Assembly (NCBI GenBank): GCA_022844165.1
Contig: JALHMH010000004.1
Location: 136,197 to 200,196 of the forward strand
DNA from: Lysobacterales bacterium
GTDB taxonomy: Bacteria > Pseudomonadota > Gammaproteobacteria > Xanthomonadales > SZUA-5
DNA: 64,000 nucleotides
Direction: 5' to 3'
Shown: positions 46,322 to 53,859 of the stretch, in pieces
How positions within the stretch are numbered: the first letter of the stretch is position 1
Layout of the letters: each line of letters starts with the position of its first letter
The notes under the pieces: model-generated
What the model saw: only the letters and a program-made list of their open reading frames with translations
Told to the model about the DNA's origin: nothing
Database searches by the model: none
Program-made: the position numbers and the translations under genes

Positions 46322-47253
46322 ACTATGCCCTCGTTGGGGTTTTCGTCATCGTCCTCGGTGCGGCTTTGGTTGCGGGCATCTTGTGGATCGCTTCCGGGGG
46401 CGACTTCCAAAAGAGATACGACCTGTATCTATCGATCAGCGAGGAGTCCGTCGGCGGGCTGAATCTCAACGCGCCGGTGAAATACCTTGGGGTGGACGTC
46501 GGCAAGGTTCGCTCGATCGAGCTCGATCCGGTCGATCAGCAGCGCGTGCGGCTGGTGTTTGCGATCGAGCGCGGCACGCCAATCAAGGTGGATACCGTGG
46601 CGGTGCTCACCACGCAAGGTTTGACCGGCATCGCCTATGTCGAGCTCAACGGCGGCAGCAAAGATGCCGAGCCGCTGCGCGCGCGAGTGGTGGGCGACAT
46701 GCCGATCATCCTGACCAAGCCCTCATTGAGCGCGCGCCTGGAGAACGTGCTCACACAAGTTCTGGCAAAGCTGGATGGAACCTCGAGCAATGTCGATGCC
46801 GTGCTGAGCGACGAAAATCGGCGCAACTTCAGTGCGGCATTGGCCGATATTGCCACCGTGGCGCACACGATCTCCGCTCGCCAGAGTGATATCGATCGCG
46901 GGATCGCGAGCGCTGCGACCACTTTGGAGAGCTCGGCAAAACTGATGGCTCGGTTGCAACCCGCATTGGACCAGATCAACCGCAGTGCTGCATCGATTGA
47001 GCGATTCGGCACCGAGGCCACGGCCGCCTCCAGTCAAGCCGGGGAATCGATCGAATCGCTGGGCGCCGACCTGTCGCGGTTTGGCGCAGAAACGCTGCCA
47101 GAGATGACCCGCCTGCTCGATGAACTCAATATCCTGGCCGCGTCCATGCGGCGCGTTGCCGAGCAAACCGAGCGCAGCCCGAACAGTCTGATCTTCGGCC
47201 GCAGCAAGGTGCCGGCCGGGCCCGGCGAATCGCCAATGGAACGAAAGCAATGA
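46306..47253 (+). CDS. MlaD-family MCE lipid-binding protein
   Basis: 315 residues: one membrane anchor (about 8-29), MCE domain (about 38-120; VGGLNLNAPVKYLGVDVGKV, LTTQGLTGIAYVEL), then a long helical region (130-290) as in the larger MlaD/PqiB-like members. It forms the periplasmic ring through which phospholipids pass. Longer than E. coli MlaD (183 residues), closer to the Mce-type with a coiled-coil tail. Confidence 0.92.
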   Translation: METKVNYALVGVFVIVLGAALVAGILWIASGGDFQKRYDLYLSISEESVGGLNLNAPVKYLGVDVGKVRSIELDPVDQQRVRLVFAIERGTPIKVDTVAVLTTQGLTGIAYVELNGGSKDAEPLRARVVGDMPIILTKPSLSARLENVLTQVLAKLDGTSSNVDAVLSDENRRNFSAALADIATVAHTISARQSDIDRGIASAATTLESSAKLMARLQPALDQINRSAASIERFGTEATAASSQAGESIESLGADLSRFGAETLPEMTRLLDELNILAASMRRVAEQTERSPNSLIFGRSKVPAGPGESPMERKQ

Positions 47254-47909
47254 ACGCTCTGTCGACTTCGAACGTGTTGCGGATCGGCGGCCTCGCAACT
47301 GCCCTTTTTTGGCTCGTCGGCTGCAGTGGACTGATCCCCAGGCCCACTCCGCAGGCGGCCTTCTACACCATCGATGTGGCGCCAGCGTCCGGCGCGCTGG
47401 CGCCGTCGATCAACGCCAAAGACATGCCCACGGTGCTCATCAGCGCGCCGCGCGCTGCTGCCGGGTATGACAGCCGGCAAATGATCTATGTGCGCCAGGA
47501 CTATCGCCTGCAATACTTCGCAGACAGCCAGTGGGTAGACACGCCAGCGCGCATGTTTGCACCCCTGATGGTGACCCACCTTGCCGCTGCCGGCGCATTT
47601 CAGGCGGTCTACACCGGCGCCAGCGCGGCGGCAGATCTGCGCCTGGATACCGAGATCGTTGTGCTCAAGCAGGACTTCCTCACGACGCCGAGCCGGGTTC
47701 GTTTCGTGTTGCGCGCTCACTTGATCGACGGGGTAAGCCGACGCGTGATCGCCGCACGCGATATTGAGGCCACCGTGGCGAGCGCCAGCGAAGACCCCTA
47801 TGGTGGCGTGGTTGCTGCCAACGGCGCTGTTGGCAAGGTGCTGAGTCAGTTGAGCGAGTTCTGTGCTGAGGGCATTGAGGCGTGGCAAAAGCGCTCATCG
47901 ACGCCCTGA
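47250..47909 (+). CDS. MCE-associated auxiliary lipoprotein (PqiC/ABC_trans_aux family)
   Basis: 219 residues. Lipoprotein signal with lipobox LVGC (about Cys25), FYTIDVAPASG then a PqiC-type domain (TVLISAPRAAAGYDSRQM, FADSQWVDTPARMFAPLM). PqiC-like lipoproteins dock the MCE tube at the outer membrane. Overlaps the MCE gene by 4 bases and ends the operon. A 5'-truncated copy lies at 52898-53382. Confidence 0.92.
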   Translation: MNALSTSNVLRIGGLATALFWLVGCSGLIPRPTPQAAFYTIDVAPASGALAPSINAKDMPTVLISAPRAAAGYDSRQMIYVRQDYRLQYFADSQWVDTPARMFAPLMVTHLAAAGAFQAVYTGASAAADLRLDTEIVVLKQDFLTTPSRVRFVLRAHLIDGVSRRVIAARDIEATVASASEDPYGGVVAANGAVGKVLSQLSEFCAEGIEAWQKRSSTP

Positions 47910-47956
47910 TGGTGTGAATGCCTGTGACCCTGAGGCCGTTGCGCGGGCGGTCCACT

Positions 47957-48122
47957 AGAGTCCTTGACGGAGACTGATCTCGACAAATGAGTCAAATTTT
48001 CTACGAAGCGGCTTTGGCTTTTGAAGCCCCCTTGAGTCAAGGGGGCGCGCGGAGCGCGCGGTTGTGGCAAGTACGCTGCCGAACGAAGCCAACAATGCTC
48101 GGCGGTCTGAGGCGAAGCCTCG
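47957..48122 (+). repeat. Dispersed palindromic repeat, copy C
   Basis: Same family as copies A and B. Hairpin 1 arms 48026-48034 and 48038-48046 (GCCCCCTTG / CAAGGGGGC), hairpin 2 CGCGC-GGA-GCGCG (48046-48058), 38-base core 48085-48122. The left edge is where the duplicated auxiliary-lipoprotein segment ends (53432), and the sequence beyond it leads into the kbp fragment. Confidence 0.8.
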
Positions 48123-48185
48123 TTAGTGGTGTGTCACAAATACCTCTAACTAAAGTTCCGCACCTTTTGACCCGAATACGTCGTT

Positions 48186-48263
48186 GTTCGTCGTCGCCAT
48201 GGCGCTGCTATGACGCCCGGCCCGGCGACGCAGCCGCCGGTCGTTCAAGCCAACTCGCGGCGT
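48186..48263 (+). repeat. Tail segment associated with repeat copy C
   Basis: Resembles 9695-9770 after copy A, sharing GCGCTGCTATG and CGGTCGTTCAAGCC. It ends exactly where similarity to kbp begins at 48264. The bases between copy C and this tail (48123-48185) show nothing recognisable. Confidence 0.5.
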
Positions 48264-48565
48264 GCCGCCGGCTGGGTGAAGGACAAGGCGACAAAAGAGA
48301 AACTCATCGTCGCCGTTGGCAATGTCGAAGGCGTCGATCAAGTAGAAGATCGACTTGTCGTTGGTGCGCCGCCCAAGTTCGATACGCCCGCCCCAGCAGC
48401 CACGCCGAGTCCGGCGGCCACCCCGATCATCGCCGAGGCCCCGATCCCGGTGGAAGCTTTGCCCACCAGGGAAGACGCGGAGAAGGACGCATTCGAGAGC
48501 CGTACGCATGTGGTTGAAAAAGGGGACACGCTGTCGAAGATCGCGAAAGAGGTCTATGGCAATGC
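48264..48565 (+). pseudogene. Internal fragment of kbp (BON-LysM) gene
   Basis: 302 bases matching 38387-38688 without gaps; I count five differences, all third-position or first-position-Leu synonymous changes. The fragment covers the end of the BON domain, the linker and the first half of LysM. It lacks the start and the last 34 codons, and the frame runs on into unrelated sequence ending at 48650. Expression of a fusion protein is possible but has no Shine-Dalgarno sequence at a sensible place. Confidence 0.85.
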
Positions 48566-48725
48566 TCGTCGGCGGCCCGTTACAAGCGCCGGGACCGGGT
48601 GGCGTGTATGTGGCGGAGATCGACACGGCGCGTCACGACAAGCAGGGTAGCTGAGCACGCGGCGCTTTCCATGCCGCCAAAGCGATGGCATAACGTGCTT
48701 CCGTCCTGCTGGTCTGGAGCCCACG

Positions 48726-49157
48726 ATGGATACGCTCTCGGAAACGGTACGCCGGTGGTTCGAACGCGGCTGGAATCAGCGCGACAGGGCTTGTCTGCTC
48801 GACATTTTGCATCCCGAGGTATCCGGCCAGGTCGAAGGCTCATTCCTCAGAGGCCCGGATGATTTTCTGGTTCGGATGTTCGAACCCTTCATCGCTGCCT
48901 TTCCGGATCTGCAAATCGAGGTTCGCGGCATCGTCCGCGAGGGCAACGAGGTCATGATTCGCTGGACGGCTCGCGGCACGCAGCTTGGCCCATTCGGGCC
49001 GATGCCAGCGAGCGGGTTGCGAGTCGAGTTCCGCGGCATGACATGGCAGCGGTACCAGGACGGGCGAATGATCGAAGGCGAAGACAGTTGGGATATGCAA
49101 GCCCTGGTGCAGGCGCTGCAATCGGGCGTGAGCGTCGGCTCGACCAGCGTGCTGTGA
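48726..49157 (+). CDS. SnoaL-like/ester cyclase family protein
   Basis: 143 residues of the NTF2-like SnoaL fold: VRRWFERGWNQRDRACLLDILHPEV, FIAAFPDLQIEVRGIVREGNEVMIRWTARGTQ, and YQDGRMIEGEDSWDM. Family members include polyketide cyclases, but most are small uncharacterised enzymes. CTGGAG precedes the ATG. The 160 bases before it follow the kbp fragment and include a short open stretch ending at 48650 that looks like the 3' stub of another gene. Confidence 0.8.
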   Translation: MDTLSETVRRWFERGWNQRDRACLLDILHPEVSGQVEGSFLRGPDDFLVRMFEPFIAAFPDLQIEVRGIVREGNEVMIRWTARGTQLGPFGPMPASGLRVEFRGMTWQRYQDGRMIEGEDSWDMQALVQALQSGVSVGSTSVL

Positions 49158-49173
49158 TCGCCGGCCTGGCTCT

Positions 49174-49641
49174 ATGACGCGCCCCGCGCCCAGCCCACGA
49201 CGCCAACGAGAAAACGAGCAACGCCGCTTGCTGGCGCGGGCATTCCTCACCGCAGCCCTGATCTCCCTGCCGATCGCGTTCGTGCTGATGTTCGTTTTCG
49301 ACTCAGGTTCGCCGCAAGGGCGTGGGCCGGAAACCGGTGCGGCGGATTTGTTGAGGCCGCTGCTGGCAATTGGATTCATGCTGATCAGCGCGACGTTTGC
49401 GGCTGTGATTGGCGCGTTGACCGCTGCCATTGTCTGGTTGGCGTTGAAGTTTGAACGCGCCTGGCTGGGATTTGTGCTGACGCTGCTCGTCGCCGCTGGT
49501 CTGGCGCTGATCGGTGAGGACCACAGCTGGTCGCGCTGGCTGCAAATCGTCTTCTTGTGGTGGATGCCGGCGACCATTTCCGTCTGGTTTTACGGATCGC
49601 CCAAGCCCAGGCTTGATCGCGGCTGGTCCAACTGCCAGTGA
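49174..49641 (+). CDS. Small inner-membrane protein, unknown function
   Basis: 155 residues with a basic N-terminus (RRQRENEQRRLLAR) and about four membrane segments (30-50, 65-85, 90-110 and 118-142). No family recognised. It follows the SnoaL-like gene by 16 bases and may be co-transcribed. Confidence 0.65.
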   Translation: MTRPAPSPRRQRENEQRRLLARAFLTAALISLPIAFVLMFVFDSGSPQGRGPETGAADLLRPLLAIGFMLISATFAAVIGALTAAIVWLALKFERAWLGFVLTLLVAAGLALIGEDHSWSRWLQIVFLWWMPATISVWFYGSPKPRLDRGWSNCQ

Positions 49642-50055
49642 GCATTCATTGTGCCTGGCTTAGTTTTCGATCGGAGATGCCAGCGACAGGTTTCTCGATG
49701 GTCTGGCAGAAGACATCAAGGCCGCTGCTTACGCCTTACCGTTCCTGTTCCTCGCCTTCCCATTGGCGCCGCCGTGGCGACGGACCTGGCGCTGGGCGAC
49801 CAGAGCGCGAGACAAAGCCGAAAGCCGATCGCCGCAATAATCTGGTCCGGCATCGGTGGCGCGTCCGCTGCTTCCGGCGCGGATCGCAAACTGGAGGCAC
49901 GCGCCCTCCGTTCGGATGCGGACGTCCCGTCCGCTTCCGGACGCCGCCCGGGCAGTTGGCCCTGACATTTCGTGGCTCCGTGTGATTCCGTGCAGCTGGC
50001 ATAGTTTCTGCTGGTTGCGGACATCGCCCGCACGGGCAAAAAGAGGGCGGACCCC
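49642..50055. other. Intergenic stretch before ADOP-like permease
   Basis: 414 bases with no credible gene; short frames here lack starts and motifs. It presumably carries the promoter of the downstream permease. GAGGGCGG lies just before its ATG. Confidence 0.45.
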
Positions 50056-52449
50056 ATGGAACATTGGCTGCGCGACCTTCAGCAGGCGGCATCCACCCTG
50101 CTCCGGCGGCGCGGGTTCGCCGCGCTCACCGTCCTGGTGATGGCGCTGGGCCTGGGTGCGAGCACCGCGATGTTCAGCGTGGTCCACGGCGTGCTGTTCC
50201 GGCCACTGCCGCTGCCCGCGCCGGAGCGGCTGATCGACGTCGGCTGGACCTGGCAGGAGTGGCGCGTCGGCATGGATGATGCGCAGTTCCGGGCGTTCGC
50301 CGAGGGTGCCAGCGAATTCTCCGGCATCGCAGCGCGCACGCGGGCGACCTACACTTTGTCGGCCGCCTCCGGCAGCGAGCGCCTGGCCGCACTACATGTG
50401 TCCGCAGGTTACTTCGATGTTCTCGGTGCCGGCCCGGTCGTGGGCCGCGGCATCGGCACCGCCGAGGATCGCGCCGGCGCAGAGCGAGTGGTTGTGGTCA
50501 GCCGGTCGCTGGCTCATCGGCTGTTCGGCGGCAGCGATGATCTGGCGGGTCGCACCATTTCGCTCGACGGCCAGCTGCACTCGCTGATCGGCATACTCCC
50601 GGCCGGATTCGCTGACAGTTCCGGTGTCGATCTATACCTGCCGCTTGCGCCGGTGGCGCCCAGCATCGGCCAGGGAACCAATTATCAGGTGCTCGCGCGA
50701 CTGGCGCAGGACAGCACGTTGCCGGAGGCGCAGCAGGCCTTCGAAGCGCTGGCCGCCCGCCTGTGGCCGGAACGCGCGGCGTCGCGGTTGAGCATCGAAC
50801 TGATGCCCTACGGGGCGGTGATGGTGCGCGAGGCGCGCGCGCCGCTGACCCTGCTGTCCTTCGCCATCGCTCTGGTGCTGGCGGTCGCCTGCGCCAATGT
50901 CGCCAACCTGCTGACCGTACGCGCCGCAGACCGGCGGCGTGAGATCGCGCTTCGCAGCGTGCTGGGCGCCTCCAGCGCTCGCGTGCAGCGGCTGCTGCTC
51001 GCCGAAGGGTTGGCGATTGCCGGGGTAGGTTGCCTGGTAGGCCTGGGCATCGCCCACCTGATGGTCGAGGCGCTGCTCAGGCTGCGCCCCGAGGGTTTGC
51101 CACGCGCCGAAGCTGTCGCCGTCGACTTGCGCGCCTACGGCTTCTCGGTGCTGCTGGCGCTCGCCCTCGGCGCGCTCACGTCCTTGCCCGCAATGTTGCA
51201 GTCTCGTCGCGCCAACGTCGGCGCGCAGCTCAAGTCAGGCGCGACGGGTGCGGCCGCCGGCGGTGGCGAGCGTCTGCGCGGCGCACTGGTCGTGGGCCAG
51301 GTGGCGTTGGCCATGGTGGTCTCGGTGGGCGCCGGGCTTCTGGCCAGCACCTTCGATCATCTGATCGACGTCGACCCGGGATTCGATCCTGCCGGCAAGG
51401 TTGCGGCGCAATTTTGGACCAGCGGCACCCGGCATCGCAGCAGTGCGGAGATCGCCGCAGTCGCCGATGCGCTGCGCGCACGCACCCAGGCGCTGCCGGG
51501 TGCGCGATCGGCCGCGGTAGTCGCGGCCGGACTGCCTCTGGAACGTGGCGGCAATTTTGGCGTGAGTGCGAGCGGGCCCGACCCCGACAGCTTCGTGTCG
51601 ACGGACTTTCGCGCGATCAGCCCGGGCTTCTTCGCCACCCTCGGCGCACCGCTGCTGCGTGGTCGCGAGTTCGACGATCGCGACGGCGCCACTTCCGGCC
51701 GCGTCGTCATCGTCAACCAAGCCTTCGTCCGCGCACATCTGGCCAACCATGATCCGCTCGGCCACATCCTGCATGCCGCCGACGATCGCTGGGAGATCAT
51801 CGCAGTCGCCGGCGACCTGCGCTCGTCGCCATCGGAAGATGTCCCCCCGACGGTGTATCTGCCGATCGCGCAGACGCCGGTCGACACACTGCAGATCTTC
51901 GAGGGCTGGTTCCCGATGAACCTCGTGGTGGCTGGCAGTGGACCGGAAGGCGCGTTGACCGAGGGTATTACACAGGTGTTCCGCGACGTCGATGCCGAAC
52001 TGCCGCTCGGGCGCACGCTGCCGATGGCTGTGGTGCATGCTCAGTCGGTCGCCGAGCAGCGCTTCCGCATGCAGCTGATGCTGGCCTTTGCGGGGTTCGC
52101 ACTGTTGCTGGCGGCGATCGGTATCTACGGCGTTCTCAGCCACATAGTTGGACGTCGCGTTCGCGAGATCGGCATCGAGCTGGCGCTGGGCGCGCACCCC
52201 GGACGCCTCGTCGCTAGGCTGCTGGCGAAGGGACTACGGCCGGTGCTGATCGGTCTGGCGCTCGGCCTCGGCGCGGCGCTATATCTGTCGCGCTTCCTTG
52301 AAGGCTTCCTGTTCGGAGTGGCGCCGCTGAGTGCACCGGTATATCTGGGCGTGGCAGTCGTCCTTGCGGCGTCTGCCGGCCTCGCGGCGCTGCTGCCCGC
52401 GCTGCGCGCGGCACGGGTCGCACCGATGGTGGCGCTGCGCCAGGAGTAG
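50056..52449 (+). CDS. MacB/FtsX-like orphan ABC permease (ADOP type)
   Basis: 797 residues. Two copies of a MacB-PCD plus FtsX unit: TM1 (about 21-43, GFAALTVLVMALGLGAS), periplasmic MacB domain to about 260, TM2-4 (about 270-400), then TM5 (about 415-440), second MacB domain (445-660) and TM6-8 (about 680-795). No ATPase domain and no ATPase gene beside it. This layout matches the duplicated orphan permeases best known from Acidobacteria. The substrate is unknown. One row at 50161-50220 has about 72% G+C, higher than most of the window by eye, which fits transfer. Confidence 0.88.
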   Translation: MEHWLRDLQQAASTLLRRRGFAALTVLVMALGLGASTAMFSVVHGVLFRPLPLPAPERLIDVGWTWQEWRVGMDDAQFRAFAEGASEFSGIAARTRATYTLSAASGSERLAALHVSAGYFDVLGAGPVVGRGIGTAEDRAGAERVVVVSRSLAHRLFGGSDDLAGRTISLDGQLHSLIGILPAGFADSSGVDLYLPLAPVAPSIGQGTNYQVLARLAQDSTLPEAQQAFEALAARLWPERAASRLSIELMPYGAVMVREARAPLTLLSFAIALVLAVACANVANLLTVRAADRRREIALRSVLGASSARVQRLLLAEGLAIAGVGCLVGLGIAHLMVEALLRLRPEGLPRAEAVAVDLRAYGFSVLLALALGALTSLPAMLQSRRANVGAQLKSGATGAAAGGGERLRGALVVGQVALAMVVSVGAGLLASTFDHLIDVDPGFDPAGKVAAQFWTSGTRHRSSAEIAAVADALRARTQALPGARSAAVVAAGLPLERGGNFGVSASGPDPDSFVSTDFRAISPGFFATLGAPLLRGREFDDRDGATSGRVVIVNQAFVRAHLANHDPLGHILHAADDRWEIIAVAGDLRSSPSEDVPPTVYLPIAQTPVDTLQIFEGWFPMNLVVAGSGPEGALTEGITQVFRDVDAELPLGRTLPMAVVHAQSVAEQRFRMQLMLAFAGFALLLAAIGIYGVLSHIVGRRVREIGIELALGAHPGRLVARLLAKGLRPVLIGLALGLGAALYLSRFLEGFLFGVAPLSAPVYLGVAVVLAASAGLAALLPALRAARVAPMVALRQE

Positions 52450-52897
52450 CGCCACCGCGCGGCTCACCCAGTCTGCCTATGCCGAGCGCAGCCTGCTGCG
52501 CTGCGCGAAGCGCCCCGCCGATCAAGCCGGTGCTTCGGGCGTCGGCGCCCACTCTTGTTGCACTGCCGGCAACAGGCTTCTGGGCGTTGCGCGTCGAGAA
52601 CCAGAATGTCCGCCCGGGCGTGATCGGGTTCTACGGCGGCGCCTATTCGCATCGTGCCACGCGCGCGTGTTACAAAGGTCAGTTCGGCGCCTCGCCGCTG
52701 TGTGACTGAGTCTGGTGTTGCAAGAAGTCCATCGACCACACCTCGCAGATTGCCCCAGCTCCACGAGCGCCGCTGGCGTCTCGCGAGCCAAGCGCAATCG
52801 CGGCTTGATTCGCGGCGCTTGGCCTGGTGACGATAGCCAGACTGACTGACACCCGTGAACGGCTGATGGGCGCCTTTTTTGGCGTCAGCAGCGACCT
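52450..52897. other. Intergenic stretch with possible gene debris
   Basis: 448 bases between the permease and the truncated auxiliary-lipoprotein copy. On the minus strand around 52721-52744 a frame reads EVWSMDFLQHQ, resembling the start of the IS3-type transposase catalytic domain. The match is too short to call an insertion sequence. No other support was found; several stops interrupt both strands. Confidence 0.3.
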
Positions 52898-53432
52898 TGC
52901 CCACGGTGCTCATCAGCGCGCGGCGCGCTGCTGCCGGGTATGACAGCCGGCAAATGACCTATGTGCGCCAGGACTATCGCCTCCAATACTTCGCAGACAG
53001 CCAGTGGGTAGACACGCCAGCGCGCATGTTTGCACCCCTGATGGTGACCCACCTTGCCGCTGCCGGCGCATTTCAGGCGGTCTACACCGGCGCCAGCGCG
53101 GCGGCAGATCTGCGCCTGGATACCGAGATCGTTGTGCTCAAGCAGGACTTCCTCACGACGCCGAGCCGGGTTCGTTTCGTGTTGCGCGCTCACTTGATCG
53201 ACGGGGTAAGCCGACGCGTGATCGCCGCACGCGATATTGAGGCCACCGTGGCGAGCGCCAGCGAAGACCCCTATGGTGGCGTGGTCGCTGCCAACGGCGC
53301 TGTTGGCAAGGTGCTGAGTCAGTTGAGCGAGTTCTGTGCTGAGGGCATTGAGGCGTGGCAAAAGCGCTCATCGACGCCCTGATGCTATAAACGGTCTGTG
53401 ACCCTGAGGCAATTGCGCGGGAGATCCATTGG
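52898..53432 (+). pseudogene. 5'-truncated copy of MCE auxiliary lipoprotein gene
   Basis: Matches 47425-47957 nearly base for base through the stop codon at 53382, then with lower similarity for about 50 bases. In the coding part I see four differences: Pro to Arg, Ile to Thr and two silent. The signal peptide and lipobox are missing; the frame can only start at a TTG at 52879. A protein without lipidation could not work as PqiC, so this is treated as a pseudogene. Confidence 0.88.
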
Positions 53433-53485
53433 CGCAACCACTGCTAACGCTAAATGCACCGACACGCTAACGCAATCAACGCCAA

Positions 53486-53516
53486 GCCGACGGGTCGCTC
53501 TTCGCGACCCGTCGGC
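53486..53516. terminator. Perfect 13-base hairpin
   Basis: Arms 53486-53498 and 53504-53516 (GCCGACGGGTCGC / GCGACCCGTCGGC) with loop TCTTC, between the convergent truncated lipoprotein copy and the BON fragment. No T-run follows on either strand, so it may be a Rho-independent-like or merely structural palindrome. Confidence 0.5.
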
Positions 53517-53547
53517 GAGTTTGCCGCCAAGGTCGCGCCGGCAGTGC

Positions 53548-53802
53548 TCAAACGTATTCGACAACCAAATCGTTCTGTACGTTCCAAACACCAACTGCGC
53601 TCCAGGCGGTGCGTTCGGCCTCGGTTTTCTGGTACCAGGAGTCTACCGTCCCGGTCAGCGTGGCCGTATGGCCCGTGACGCTCACTCGAATATCGTCGTC
53701 GTCAAGAGACCAATTGCGCTTCAGGGCGCTTTCGATATCCGACTTCTCGATGGCGGCTTCGGTTTCCGATTTGATCTTGATGTTGTTCGTGACGCCCATC
53801 AC
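53548..53802 (-). pseudogene. Single BON domain, 5'-truncated multi-BON (OsmY-like) gene
   Basis: 84 codons from a GTG at 53802. The sequence is GVTNNIKIKSETEAAIEKS followed by IESALKRNWSLDDDDIRVSV, TATLTGTVDSWYQKTEAERTAW and VGVWNVQNDLVVE, which fits the last BON repeat of a multi-BON periplasmic protein. Even upstream of the GTG, a few in-frame codons (CAKAGV) look like the preceding BON linker, after which similarity stops near 53815. No signal peptide. The other possibility is a genuine small BON protein; the missing signal argues against it. Confidence 0.6.
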
Positions 53803-53859
53803 ACCAGCCTTCGCGCATGAAGCGCATAGCCAGTATCCACTCGAAGGGCAGAAATGGAT

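Noticed and set aside
52464-52913. 149-codon minus-strand frame
   Set aside because: It crosses the junction between the rearranged stretch and the duplicated lipoprotein copy and has no coherent fold or start signal.
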